This document shows positions 33,305-42,162 of a stretch of DNA of 64,000 nucleotides, one piece after another (positions within the stretch are counted from its first letter, which is position 1; each line of letters begins with the position of its first letter). Made by a program: the position numbers and the translations under genes. Location: positions 5,360,501 to 5,424,500 of the forward strand of contig NZ_CP107942.1 of the NCBI RefSeq assembly GCF_036053395.1, in the 5' to 3' direction. The notes beneath the pieces are model-generated. The model was not told the DNA's origin, did not search any database, and worked only from the letters and a program-made list of their open reading frames with translations. Source of the DNA: Actinoplanes sp. NBC_00393. GTDB lineage: Bacteria; Actinomycetota; Actinomycetes; Mycobacteriales; Micromonosporaceae.

Positions 33305-33872
33305 CGGGCACCTCCCCCACCGGCATCCGGTCGCGCAGCCGGGCCAGCGCCCGCGCGGTACGCGACTTCACCGTCCCCTTCGGCAGTCCCAGCGTCATCG
33401 CGGTCTCCGCCTCCGACAGGTCCATGAGATAGCGGCAGACCAGCACCTCCCGGTCCCGGGTGTCGAGCGCCCGCAACTGCTCGACCAGGAACCGGCGCCG
33501 CTCGGTCGCCTCCGCCGACTCGGCCGGATCGGGTTCCAGCGGCATCGGGTCTTCACGCACCGCGGCCCGCATCAGCAGCCCGGTCCGGCGGGTGCGCGAC
33601 CGGATCAGGTTGCGGGTCTCGTTCGCGACGATCGCCAGCAGCCACGCCTTGAAACCGGCGTCACCCCGGTACCGCCCCAACTGGCGGTACGCCTTCACGA
33701 ACGCCTCCTGCACCACGTCGTCGGCGTCGGCGCCGGCCCCGAGCAGCGCGGCCGCCCGGTGTGCGGGCGCGGTGAAGCGGACGACCAGCACCTCGTAGGC
33801 GTCCAGGTCGCCCCCGCGGGCCCTCGCCACAGCGGTCGCCTCGTCTATTTCGATGGCCGCCCCCTTCACCAC
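33297..33872 (-). CDS. ECF-type RNA polymerase sigma factor
   Basis: A 191-residue extracytoplasmic-function sigma factor. Region 2 is at about 22-95, with ADADDVVQEAFVKAYRQLGRYRG and FKAWLLAIVANETRNLIRS. Region 4 is at about 130-180, with LVEQLRALDTRDREVLVCRYLMDLSEAETAMTLGLPKGTVKSRTARALARLR. The GTG at 33872 or the next GTG three bases on could initiate. A perfect 40-bp palindrome lies 8 nt upstream. It is operonic with its membrane partner. Confidence 0.88.
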   Translation of the reverse strand: MVKGAAIEIDEATAVARARGGDLDAYEVLVVRFTAPAHRAAALLGAGADADDVVQEAFVKAYRQLGRYRGDAGFKAWLLAIVANETRNLIRSRTRRTGLLMRAAVREDPMPLEPDPAESAEATERRRFLVEQLRALDTRDREVLVCRYLMDLSEAETAMTLGLPKGTVKSRTARALARLRDRMPVGEVPGA

Positions 33873-33880
33873 ACCCTAGA

Positions 33881-33920
33881 GACACCGCTCGGCGGGAACC
33901 GGTTCCCGCCGAGCGGTGTC
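33881..33920. repeat. Perfect 40-bp palindrome between divergent genes
   Basis: Two 20-bp arms with no spacer (GACACCGCTCGGC... at 33881-33900 and its exact reverse complement at 33901-33920). They occupy nearly the whole 56-bp gap between the sigma gene (start 33872, minus) and the lipoprotein gene (start 33929, plus). It could be a symmetric operator, or a hairpin in either transcript. It leaves no room for a normal ribosome site before the lipoprotein ATG. Confidence 0.85.
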
Positions 33921-33928
33921 ACCAGAAC

Positions 33929-35140
33929 ATGACGACCCGGCGCACCTTCCTTGTCCTCGCGGGTTCCGGCCTGGCGCTCACCGCGGCCGGCTGCCGCGAA
34001 CCCGCCGCCGCTGCCGCCGCTCTCACCGACGTGGTCCTCGCCGACAGCACGCGCGGCCTGCTGCGGCTCTCCCCCACCGGCGAGCAGGTCCTGGGCACGA
34101 GCGCGGTGGCCGGGTTCGACGGCGCGCACCTGTACGCCCGGCAGGACGCGAACCTGGTCCAGCTCGATCCGGCGACCGGGGCAACCACCCGCAGCAGGCC
34201 GATCGGGGACGGGTGGCTGCCCCGGGCCGTCTCCCTCGACGGCCGGGCGTGCGCACTGGGCCGAACGCCGGCCACCGACCGGCCGGCGGCGCGCGCCCGG
34301 ACCCCACTGCTGGTCACCGGCCCGGCCGGCGACCGCGAGTACGACCTGCCCGGCGTCATCGAACCGGACGCCTTCACCAGCGACGGCCAGGGCCTGTTCG
34401 TCCTCGACTGGCTGCCCGCCACCGCGCCCGACCACTACCGGGTACGCCTGCTCGACCTGACGTCCGGCGAGGTGCAGCCGCTGCTCACCCGCAACAAGGT
34501 CCCGGTCCCGGCCGGCGCCGAGGAGGAGATGCGCGGCGACGGCCGCCAGGCGATCCTCTCCGCCGACCGGCAGATGCTGTTCACCCTCTACACCCACCAG
34601 CCCGGCCACCAGCACACCCGCGACCTGCTTTCCGGCCGCCCCGGCAACGCGCACGCCTTCGTCCACGTCCTGCACCTGACCGAACGCTGGGCGTACTGCC
34701 TGGACCTGCCCCACCCCTTCGGCGAGGGCCCGATCGCCGGGCACGCCCTGGCCGCCACCCGCGACCACTTGGCGGTCGCCGACCTTCATTCCGGCAAGCT
34801 GGCCTACGCCACACCGTCCACCCTGTCGATCGACCGCGTCATCGAGGTGCCCGCGGCCCCCGGCGCCACCGCCGTGCTGACCCTGACCCCCGACGGCCGC
34901 ACGCTGGTGGGCGCCCACGACCGCATCACCGTCCTGAACACCAGCACCAACGCCCAGCTGGCCTCGTGGACCGTGCCGGCCCCACTGAAGGGCCTGGCGT
35001 TGAGCCCTGACGGCACCCGCCTCTACGCCGGCACCGAACGCCGCCTCCTCCACCTCGACGCCGCCTCCGGCACCGCCCAGGGCGAAACCGAGGTGATCGG
35101 CCTGACCACAGTCCGCCAAACCCTCCCCACCCACGGCTGA
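33929..35140 (+). CDS. Beta-propeller-like lipoprotein
   Basis: A 403-residue exported protein. The N-terminus has a Tat-like RRTFL and a lipobox LTAAGC (Cys22). The rest consists of repeating four-stranded sheets such as GEQVLGTSAVAGFDGAHLYAR, AVLTLTPDGRTLVGAHDRITVLNT and GLALSPDGTRLYAGTERRLLHLDA, typical of WD40/YVTN-like propellers. No catalytic residues are evident. It diverges from the ECF sigma operon and may be a target or a sensor in that system. Confidence 0.7.
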   Translation: MTTRRTFLVLAGSGLALTAAGCREPAAAAAALTDVVLADSTRGLLRLSPTGEQVLGTSAVAGFDGAHLYARQDANLVQLDPATGATTRSRPIGDGWLPRAVSLDGRACALGRTPATDRPAARARTPLLVTGPAGDREYDLPGVIEPDAFTSDGQGLFVLDWLPATAPDHYRVRLLDLTSGEVQPLLTRNKVPVPAGAEEEMRGDGRQAILSADRQMLFTLYTHQPGHQHTRDLLSGRPGNAHAFVHVLHLTERWAYCLDLPHPFGEGPIAGHALAATRDHLAVADLHSGKLAYATPSTLSIDRVIEVPAAPGATAVLTLTPDGRTLVGAHDRITVLNTSTNAQLASWTVPAPLKGLALSPDGTRLYAGTERRLLHLDAASGTAQGETEVIGLTTVRQTLPTHG

Positions 35141-35241
35141 GCCGTCCCCAGCAGGCATTCGGTCCGCACACCCCGCGCCACCGACGGCTTCCCCTCACCC
35201 AGCCCCCGCTCGCCCCACCCGGCCGCCGCTCAGGCAGGTAA

Positions 35242-36980
35242 GGGCTCGTCGATTTTTAACTCGCTGTTTTGATCAAGGCGGGTGCGGTGAATCCGGCGGC
35301 GCGGGTGTGAGCGGCGAGGTCGGTGTGGTTGGTGAGGCGGATGTTGCTGGGTTCGATGGGGTGCTGGATTTGGGTGAGCAGGGTGCGGGTGTTGCGGATG
35401 GCGACGTTGATGGTGGTGCCGGCGACGCCGAACAGATCGGCGATGACCTTGCGGGGCAGTTGGTAGCGGTCGTGGAGCAAGGTGGCCAGTAGTTGGTGGC
35501 TGAGGGTGACGCGGATCTTGCGGCCGCCGCCGCGGGGCCGGGCGTGGCCGCGCAGGTTGTGCAGGAACGCTTCGTGTTGGGCTTGATGGGGAACGGTGAG
35601 CCGGCTGATCAGGTCGTTCCATGCGCTGTCGGGCATGCCGGTGATGGCCGGGTGCACCAGCGCGGCCAGGTGATGCAGCGGTGGTAGGGCTGTCGCGGGT
35701 TCGCCGGCGGGTGTGGCCGGGTCGGGGCGCAGGGTGTAGTTCCAGTCGCCGTGCCAGTCGTGACGGTCGATGGCCAGGGTGCTCATCTGCTCGTCGGTGA
35801 TGACGACGCCGGTCGGGTAGTGGCCGGTGTCGAGTTCGGCGTGCACGCGCAGCCCGCTGCTGGTGGTGGTCGCGGCGATCGTGTGGACGATGGTCTCGTG
35901 GCTGGTCAGGGGTCGTGCCCGCCAGTTCATCGAGATGTGGGCGAACAAGCGATGCTCGATACGGTTCCATTTACTGGTGCCGGGCGGGAAGTGGCAGACG
36001 GTGATCGGTAGCCCGATTTCGGCGGCGAGAGCGGCCAGATCCGTTTTCCAGGCGCGAGTGCGGTAGCCGTTGGATCCGCCGGCGTCCGCGGTGATCAAGA
36101 GCCGTCCGGCGTTCGGGTAGCGGTCACGGCCGTAGCCGTCCCACCAGCGGCGCAGAGTGGCGACGGCGAACGCGGCGGTGTTGTGGTCGGTGCCGACGGC
36201 GACCCAGCCGGTGTCGGCGGCCAAGTCGTAGACCCCGTAGGGGATCACCTGTCCCAGCTGCGGATCGGCGAAGTCGTGGGTGCGGACTACGGCCGGCTCA
36301 CCGGCAGGCCGCCACTCGCGGCCCTTGTTCGCGAACGCGCCGACGAGTTCCTTCTTCTTCGTATCGACGCTGACGACCGGGTCACCGCTGGACAGATAAT
36401 CCTTGACCTGCTCGTTGATGTAGCCGAACTGGGCGTCGCGGTCGGGATGGCGTCTGCCTTCCAGAGTCTTGGCATTGCCCTGAAGGCTGAATCCCTCACC
36501 GTGCAGCAGAGCAGCGATCGTGTCCGGCCCGGCCTTATGACCCCGCCCGGCCAGTTCCTGCGCAAGGTGGCGCAACGACTTCGTCGTCCATCGCAGCGGC
36601 GACATCGGGTCCCCCCGCTCGTCCGGCTCGACCAGCCCCAACAACGCCGGCATCAGAGCGGGATCATGTTCGGTCACCGGCTTCCGGCCGCCACCGGCAC
36701 GGCGGACCCGGCCCAGCGGCGCCACCCCGGCCTCCAACTCATCGACGCCCGCAGCCACCGTGCCCTCCCGGACCCCGGCAGCTCGCGCTACCGCCCGGAT
36801 CCCGCCATGCCCCAGCACCCGAGCCTCAGCACCCAGCAGCAACCGGCGTTGCCGCTCATCCAGATGCGGCAAGATCACCTCAAACTTCGCTGCCAGCCTG
36901 CCCCGTTCCTCCTCCGATACCGCCATAACAGATCAACGCATCGAAATCCGCCAAGCAACGGCTTGTTCTTCGACGAGCCC
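35242..36980 (-). mobile_element. ISAzo13-family insertion sequence
   Basis: A complete element of 1739 bp. The 11-bp terminal inverted repeats GGGCTCGTCGA are at 35242-35252 and 36970-36980. It is flanked by 3-bp direct repeats TAA (35239-35241 and 36981-36983). It carries one intact transposase. Removing the element and one TAA copy restores a 63-bp tandem repeat in exact register, which confirms both the ends and the target duplication. Confidence 0.9.
35256..36926 (-). CDS. ISAzo13-family transposase
   Basis: A 556-residue intact transposase. Conserved ISAzo13 blocks are present: GGGRKPVTEHDP, DPMSPLRWTTKSLRHLA, HPDRDAQFGYIN, VVSVDTKKKELVGAFANKGREW (first catalytic Asp), LLITADAGGSNGYR (second Asp) and FPPGTSKWNRIEHRLFAHISMNWR (Glu). 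A C-terminal part of about 140 residues includes a helix-turn-helix-like region (LPRKVIADLFGVAGTTINVAIRNTR). There are no frameshifts. The gene ends 14 bp inside the left end. Confidence 0.92.
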   Translation of the reverse strand: MAVSEEERGRLAAKFEVILPHLDERQRRLLLGAEARVLGHGGIRAVARAAGVREGTVAAGVDELEAGVAPLGRVRRAGGGRKPVTEHDPALMPALLGLVEPDERGDPMSPLRWTTKSLRHLAQELAGRGHKAGPDTIAALLHGEGFSLQGNAKTLEGRRHPDRDAQFGYINEQVKDYLSSGDPVVSVDTKKKELVGAFANKGREWRPAGEPAVVRTHDFADPQLGQVIPYGVYDLAADTGWVAVGTDHNTAAFAVATLRRWWDGYGRDRYPNAGRLLITADAGGSNGYRTRAWKTDLAALAAEIGLPITVCHFPPGTSKWNRIEHRLFAHISMNWRARPLTSHETIVHTIAATTTSSGLRVHAELDTGHYPTGVVITDEQMSTLAIDRHDWHGDWNYTLRPDPATPAGEPATALPPLHHLAALVHPAITGMPDSAWNDLISRLTVPHQAQHEAFLHNLRGHARPRGGGRKIRVTLSHQLLATLLHDRYQLPRKVIADLFGVAGTTINVAIRNTRTLLTQIQHPIEPSNIRLTNHTDLAAHTRAAGFTAPALIKTAS

Positions 36981-37117
36981 TAATCGGGTCGCGATAACGT
37001 GCACCACCGGCGGCTCGCCCCGGCCGGCCGCCGCCCAGACACGGAATGACCGCCCGAATACCTGCGCCACCGGCGGCCCGCCCCAACCGGCCGCCGCCCA
37101 GACACGGAATGACTGCC
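36981..37117 (+). repeat. 63-bp tandem repeats at the right flank of the IS
   Basis: Two units (37003-37065 and 37066-37117, the latter incomplete) are nearly identical, with a CACCGGCGG...GGCCGCCGCCCAGACACGGAATGAC core. A third unit is split by the IS: its left part is 35208-35241, and the distance 35208 to 37013 minus the IS and one TAA is exactly 63. In one plus-strand frame the units read like TCxTGGxxxPAAAQTRND, the same pattern as the 46.5-kb array. The rest of this gap, 37118-37359, shows nothing recognisable. Confidence 0.8.
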
Positions 37118-37359
37118 TCGGAGTGAATCGGTGGCTGCGGCGGCCGATCGGTGGTGACGGCGCCGGCGGCCTGCCGGGACCGCCCGGCCGGGCGTTGATC
37201 ATCTCGACCGCGCAAGCAAGCCTGATGGTCAGCCGGACAACTCGGCTGGCTGCCAGGGCTGTTTCGGTGGGCGGGAAACGACCCGCAGGGCCAGCCGGTT
37301 GTTCGGCGGGGCTGCGTTGGGGTGAGAGGTGGCCTACCGGGAGAGCGATCTGCCGGCTG

Positions 37360-37965
37360 CTAGGGGGTGCGGCGGAGGGTGTCGAGGAGGAACCACTCGT
37401 CCTCGTGGTGGATCAGTGGGGCCAGGGCGGGGTGGGCGGCCAGCGTGGCGTGGACGTTGAAGCCGTCGTAGTTGCCCGGGTTCTCGCGGTCGCGGAAGTG
37501 CAGGCTGACCAGGTCGCCGCCGGGTTCGAGGCGGTTGACCAGGCCGTCCAGGACGGCTTGGAGGTCGGCGGCGGAGAGGTAGTACAGGAGGTCGCCGATG
37601 ACGATCAGGTCGAAGGTGCCGTCGGGGAGGTCGGCGGGGAGGAGGGCGCGCTCCACGCGTACGTTTGGAAGGTCTGCGGTGTTATGTCGGGCCTGCTGGA
37701 CCGCCTCCTCGACGCTGTCCACGGCCAGGATCTCGTCGCAGCGTGGCGCGAGCTGCCGGGTGAACAGGCCGATCGAGGCGCCCGGCTCGTAGCAGCGGCG
37801 GTAGCGTTCGCGTGGCAGGCTGGCCAGGGTGACCGCGTATTTGCGCTGGTTGTGCCACTTGGTCGCGACGTCCCACGGATCGTCCTTCGCCATGTAGAGC
37901 CCGGCGAAGTAGTCCAGGGAGACGGTGGCCTCCGGTGGTGCGGCGTCGCCCTCTGCACGTGTCAC
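37360..37965 (-). CDS. NodS-like SAM-dependent methyltransferase
   Basis: A 201-residue class I methyltransferase. The N-terminal YFAGLYMAKDDPWDVATKW, then KYAVTLASLPRERYRRCYEPGASIGLFTRQLAPRCDEILAVD, match the NodS family; EPGASIG is motif I and AVD the acidic strand end that binds SAM. FDLIVIGDLLYYL is motif II. Many homologues lie in lipid or glycan modification loci; the substrate here is unknown. The GTG at 37965 is the only good start. No operon partners. Confidence 0.8.
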   Translation of the reverse strand: MTRAEGDAAPPEATVSLDYFAGLYMAKDDPWDVATKWHNQRKYAVTLASLPRERYRRCYEPGASIGLFTRQLAPRCDEILAVDSVEEAVQQARHNTADLPNVRVERALLPADLPDGTFDLIVIGDLLYYLSAADLQAVLDGLVNRLEPGGDLVSLHFRDRENPGNYDGFNVHATLAAHPALAPLIHHEDEWFLLDTLRRTP

Positions 37966-38010
37966 GCCGGAATTGTGCCGAACGCGGGAACGACGCCGTC
38001 AGCCGGGTGG

Positions 38011-39045
38011 TCAGCGAGCCACCACCGTCAACGTCCCGACGCCCTCCTCCGCGTTGAGGTCGATGCCTCCGGCGCCGCGGCCGGTGGAGACTTCGGCATC
38101 GCGGCCGGTGGAGACCTCGGCGTCGCGGCGCAGCCCGTTCCGCCGGTCGCCGTAGAGGATCACCCGGCCGGCGCCGCGCCGGAACACCGCCCGCACCGGA
38201 ACCTTTCCCTCGGTGCTGATCCGCCACTGGTTGACGCCGCCGGACAGCACGATCGGCAGGGCGGCGTCGCGGGCGGGCAGGGCGAGGTTCAGCCGGGCCA
38301 TGCCGCCGAGCAGGTCGATCCGGTCGACGGTGCCGCGGGTCAGGTCGAGGGTGGCGGTCCGGAAGCCGCCGCGGGTCCGTACCGCCCAGTCGACCTCCTC
38401 GCTGAGCAGGACGTCGATCCGGCCGGTGCCCTTCTCGCCGGTGGGTTCGATGCCGACCCGCAGGGTGTCGCCGTCCAGCGACGTACGCGGGCGCACCCCA
38501 CTGTCCCGCGGCGTGGTCACCCGGAACCAGCCGTTGTCGACCGCTCCGATCGTCACGGTGAGCTCGGTGGTGTTGTCGGCGAACTCGAAGGTGGCGGCGT
38601 CCGGCACGGGCACCGTCGACGGAGGTGGGGTGCCGATCGAGACCGGCGGGTTGACCGGCGCCGCCGCGGCTGGCGCCGGTGACGCGACCGGGCCGGCGAA
38701 AACGGGTTGCCGCGGCTCGTCGGACGCGGGCCGGAAGACGGCCCAGGCCGCGACGGCGCCGACCGCCAGGAGGGCGGCGAGGATCACTGCCCGCTTCGCG
38801 GTGGACCGGTGCGGGCGTACGCCCGACGGGATCTCCACCGTGACCCGCTCGGCCGCGCCGGGCGGGCTCGCACCGGCCATCACGTGCCAGGCCGGCCCGG
38901 TCCGGGTGGCGTCGACGCCCGGCAGTTCGTAGTGGTCGGCCGGCGGCCCCAGACTTTGCGGAGCATCCGGCCAATAGTCCGAAATATTCGGCAAATCGGG
39001 CGGGTTGGGTGGGGTTGATTCCTCGGCTACGGCTGGACTGTCCAC
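38011..39045 (-). CDS. Hypothetical membrane-anchored beta-rich protein
   Basis: A 344-residue protein with a 80-residue Pro-rich cytoplasmic N-terminus, one transmembrane helix (about 86-107), a Pro/Ala linker and a beta-helix-like extracellular domain (TLDLTRGTVDRIDLLGGMARLNLALP). The C-terminus has a 24-bp in-frame duplication giving RDAEVSTG twice. No catalytic motif is recognised. It diverges from the AbfB protein, which has the same topology, so the two may form a pair. Confidence 0.62.
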   Translation of the reverse strand: MDSPAVAEESTPPNPPDLPNISDYWPDAPQSLGPPADHYELPGVDATRTGPAWHVMAGASPPGAAERVTVEIPSGVRPHRSTAKRAVILAALLAVGAVAAWAVFRPASDEPRQPVFAGPVASPAPAAAAPVNPPVSIGTPPPSTVPVPDAATFEFADNTTELTVTIGAVDNGWFRVTTPRDSGVRPRTSLDGDTLRVGIEPTGEKGTGRIDVLLSEEVDWAVRTRGGFRTATLDLTRGTVDRIDLLGGMARLNLALPARDAALPIVLSGGVNQWRISTEGKVPVRAVFRRGAGRVILYGDRRNGLRRDAEVSTGRDAEVSTGRGAGGIDLNAEEGVGTLTVVAR

Positions 39046-39103
39046 GCGCGCTCCTCGATGCGGGGTGGTTCCGCAACGAGATACGGACCAGAGGTCCGAT
39101 CGG

Positions 39104-39129
39104 TTCGACTGGGAGCGATCCCAATCGAA
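39104..39129. promoter_or_regulatory. Hairpin in the divergent promoter region
   Basis: TTCGACTGGGA (39104-39114) and TCCCAATCGAA (39119-39129) pair with one mismatch over a 4-nt loop. A smaller GGACC-AGA-GGTCC repeat lies just before it. The 171-bp divergent gap is AT-richer than its surroundings. Confidence 0.5.
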
Positions 39130-39216
39130 TTATTTCAGCGCTGACTCTTGCCCTGGGACACCGATCCCGGTAGATCATTATCGGAACATTAAGTGAGTCT
39201 GCAGAGAGCGAATTTG

Positions 39217-40131
39217 ATGCCGGACGACGATACCCAGGACGGCCTCCGGGTAGGGGGCTGGGTTCCGCCGTATTCACCGGACGATTCCGCACCAGGACCA
39301 CGCGTCCGCCCCGGTGGGCGGCCGCCCCTCCCCCGCGGCACGCAACGCCGCGCGCTCGGCCCCGGCCCCGCCGGTACGCCGCAGTCCCGTGGCCGCCTCG
39401 TGCTGGCCGCCGCCGTGGCGCTGGCGTGCGCGACCACCGCCGTGGTCGCTTTCGGACTCGGTGACGACGACGCGCCGGCACCGGTGGCCGCCCGGACGGA
39501 GTTCCCCAAGCCGGTGCTGCCGAACTTCCCGCTCGAGCCGGGCGAGACGATCTCCCTGCTGCCGAACCCGAACGGGTCGAGCACGACGAAGCAGGCAGTG
39601 CCGACGACACCGGCCGCCACCACCGCGCCGCGCAGCCCGTCCCGGAAGCCGAATCCGGCCAAGCCACCGGCGAGCAAACCCGCGAAGCCGGCGCCGCCGC
39701 GGCTCGTCACCGGTGCCACGATCGGCCTGGAGGCGGCCGACCGGCCCGGCTCGCGGGTGCGCCACCGCAACTACCTGGGCCGGCTGGACCCGGTCACCGC
39801 CGGCAGCAGCGATCTGGACCGGGCCGACTCGCGCTTCACCGTGCGCGCCGGGCGGGCAAATGCGAACTGCTATTCCTTGGAATCAGTAAACTTTCCCGGA
39901 TATTATCTGCGCCACCGCAACTTTGAAATCCGGCTCGACCGATCCGACCGTTCCGAACTGTTCGATCTGGACGCCACATTCTGCACTGTGGTAATTCGGC
40001 AGAACACCGCCCTGGCCCTGCGGTCGGTCAATTATCCGGACCGGCACGTGGTCGCCGACCGCGATCGGCTGGTGCTCCGCGAGAGCACCGGGGAGCGGGC
40101 GACCGGGTTCGTCCCGCGGTCGCCGCTGTGA
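39217..40131 (+). CDS. Membrane-anchored AbfB (arabinose-binding) domain protein
   Basis: A 304-residue protein with a disordered cytoplasmic N-terminus, one transmembrane helix (about 62-80), a Pro/Ala/Lys linker and a C-terminal AbfB beta-trefoil of about 145 residues. Trefoil repeats are visible as SRVRHRNYLGRLDPV, NFPGYYLRHRNFEIRLD and NYPDRHVVADRDRLVLR. AbfB domains bind arabinofuranosyl side chains, but no catalytic domain is attached. The ATG at 39217 is preferred, with AGAGAG 8-9 nt upstream; a GTG at 39193 is an alternative. Confidence 0.75.
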   Translation: MPDDDTQDGLRVGGWVPPYSPDDSAPGPRVRPGGRPPLPRGTQRRALGPGPAGTPQSRGRLVLAAAVALACATTAVVAFGLGDDDAPAPVAARTEFPKPVLPNFPLEPGETISLLPNPNGSSTTKQAVPTTPAATTAPRSPSRKPNPAKPPASKPAKPAPPRLVTGATIGLEAADRPGSRVRHRNYLGRLDPVTAGSSDLDRADSRFTVRAGRANANCYSLESVNFPGYYLRHRNFEIRLDRSDRSELFDLDATFCTVVIRQNTALALRSVNYPDRHVVADRDRLVLRESTGERATGFVPRSPL

Positions 40132-40132
40132 C

Positions 40133-40170
40133 GTGGTGGCCCGGCCTGGGCCCTCCGGCCGGGCCACCAC
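40133..40170. terminator. Bidirectional terminator hairpin
   Basis: A perfect 14-bp stem (GTGGTGGCCCGGCC, 40133-40146, with GGCCGGGCCACCAC, 40157-40170) with a 10-nt loop, between convergent genes. Confidence 0.8.
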
Positions 40171-40173
40171 CCC

Positions 40174-42162
40174 TCAGTCCCGGCGGATGATCACGACAGC
40201 GCGCGGCTCGAGCGTGTCCGGCGCGCCGGGCAAGCCACCGAGATCGACCGGCAGATCGGTCCGGTTGATCAGGAACCAGTGATCACCGCGGACCGCCAGT
40301 TCGACCGGGCCGCGCAGGCCGGGCGGCAGCTCACTGCCCACCCCGGTGGGCCCGAGCAGGGCGGGCAGCAGCGTGGTCAGTCCGTCCGCACCGAGCCGGG
40401 TGGAGACGTACGCCGCCGACCCCTCACCGGCCACCCGGCGCGTGACCGCCGCGCGTTCCGCCTGCTCCCCGGTCTTGTACCGGGAGACGATCTCGGTGTC
40501 GCCGGCGACGTCGATCCGGTCGGTCCAGATCGTGCCCGTGGTGCCGTTGTCCAGTTCCACGCTCTCGCCGTCGAGCAACGGCGCGAACTCCTCGATCCGG
40601 ATGCCGAGCAGGTCCCGCAGCGCCCCCGGGTAGCCGCCGAGCCACACGTGGTCGTTCTCGTCGACGATCCCGGAGAAGTACGTGGTGATCAGGTGCCCGC
40701 CGTCCGCCACGTACGCCCGCAGCCGCTCGGCCAGCGCGGCCGGCACGACGTGCAGGACCGGCGCGATCAGCACCCGGTAGCTCTCCAGCGGCCCACCGGT
40801 CGGCACCACATCAGCGCGGATTCCGTGGTTGAGCAGCGCGGTGTACCAGTCGAGGGCTTCCTGCCGGTAGCGCAGCCGGTCGGTGGGGTGCGAGTCGTGT
40901 TCGGACACCCACCACGACTCCCAGTCGAACACGATGCCGACCTCGGCCCGCCGCCGCGAGGAGCCGGCCACCGGGGCCAGTTCCCGCAGTCGCGTACCCA
41001 GGTCGGTGACCGCCCGGAAGACCGCGCTTTCGGTCCCGGCGTGCGGCAGCATCGCCGAGTGGTACTTCTCCGCGCCGGCCTTGGACTGCCGCCATTGGAA
41101 GAAGCAGACCGCGTCCGCGCCGTGCGCCACGTGCGTGAGCGAGTCCCGGGCCAGCTCACCCGGCTTCTTCGGCAGGTTGACCGGCTGCCAGTTGACCGCG
41201 CTGGTCGAGTGTTCCATCAGGAACCACGGCCGGCCGCCGGCGATGTTACCGGTCAGGTTGGCCGAGAAGGACAGCTCGTCGCGGGCCTGCGGTCCGGGCA
41301 CCACGTAGTGGTCGTTCGAGACGAAGTCGACCTCGGCCGCCCAGTCCGCGTAGTTCATCGGGTTCTGCAGGCCCATCACCATGAAGTTGGTGGTGACCGG
41401 CACGTCCGGGGTCAACTCGCGCAGCACCGCCCGTTCGGCGCGCAGGTGGTCCTTGAGCGCGTCCGAGGAGAACCGCCGGAAGTCGAGCTGCTGGGTGGGG
41501 TTCGGGTGCGAGGCGGCGATCCGCGGCGGCACGATCTCGTCGAAGGTGTCGTAGCGCTGCGACCAGAAGGCGGTGCCCCAGGCGTCGTTCAGAGCGGCGA
41601 TGGTGCCGTACCGGGCCTGCAGCCAGTCGCGGAAGGCGAGCGCGGCGTCGTCGGAGAAGTCGTAGACGTTGTGGCAGCCCAGTTCGTTGTTGACGTGCCA
41701 GGCGACCAGGGCCGGGTGCTCGGCGTACCGGGTGGCCAGCGTCCGGACTAGGTCCAGCGCGTACCGGCGGAAGACCGGTGAGGTGGGCCGCCAGTGCTGC
41801 CGGGCGCCCGGCCAGACGGTGTTGCCCTCCCGGTTCACCGGCAGGATCTCCGGGTGTTTCGTGGTCAGCCACGGCGGCGGGGAGGCGGTGGCGGTGGCCA
41901 GGTCGACGGCGATGCCGTTGGCGTGCAGCAGGTCCATCACCTCGTCCAGCCAGGCGAAGTCGTACTCGCCGTCGCGCGGCTGGATCCGGGCCCAGGAGAA
42001 GATGGCGAGGGAGACGATCGTGACGCCGGCGGCACGCATCGCGCGTACGTCCTCGTCCCAGACCTCGCGCGGCCACTGCTCGGGGTTGTAGTCGGCGCCG
42101 AACTCCAGACGCGCCGCCCCGGCGCGGCGAAGCCAGCGCCGGGGCTCGTTGCTCGATGTCAT
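40174..42162 (-). CDS. GH42 beta-galactosidase
   Basis: A 662-residue family 42 glycosidase. The N-terminal TIM barrel starts FGADYNPEQWPREVW; the acid/base Glu is in WHVNNELGCH and the nucleophile Glu in WFLMEHSTSAVNW. A trimerisation domain (GIVFDWESWWVSEHDSHPTDRLRYRQEALDWYTALLNHGI) and a beta-domain follow. There is no signal peptide, so it acts on imported galacto-oligosaccharides. It is the last gene of the LacI-controlled ABC importer operon, with an ATGA overlap to the binding-protein gene. Confidence 0.9.
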   Translation of the reverse strand: MTSSNEPRRWLRRAGAARLEFGADYNPEQWPREVWDEDVRAMRAAGVTIVSLAIFSWARIQPRDGEYDFAWLDEVMDLLHANGIAVDLATATASPPPWLTTKHPEILPVNREGNTVWPGARQHWRPTSPVFRRYALDLVRTLATRYAEHPALVAWHVNNELGCHNVYDFSDDAALAFRDWLQARYGTIAALNDAWGTAFWSQRYDTFDEIVPPRIAASHPNPTQQLDFRRFSSDALKDHLRAERAVLRELTPDVPVTTNFMVMGLQNPMNYADWAAEVDFVSNDHYVVPGPQARDELSFSANLTGNIAGGRPWFLMEHSTSAVNWQPVNLPKKPGELARDSLTHVAHGADAVCFFQWRQSKAGAEKYHSAMLPHAGTESAVFRAVTDLGTRLRELAPVAGSSRRRAEVGIVFDWESWWVSEHDSHPTDRLRYRQEALDWYTALLNHGIRADVVPTGGPLESYRVLIAPVLHVVPAALAERLRAYVADGGHLITTYFSGIVDENDHVWLGGYPGALRDLLGIRIEEFAPLLDGESVELDNGTTGTIWTDRIDVAGDTEIVSRYKTGEQAERAAVTRRVAGEGSAAYVSTRLGADGLTTLLPALLGPTGVGSELPPGLRGPVELAVRGDHWFLINRTDLPVDLGGLPGAPDTLEPRAVVIIRRD

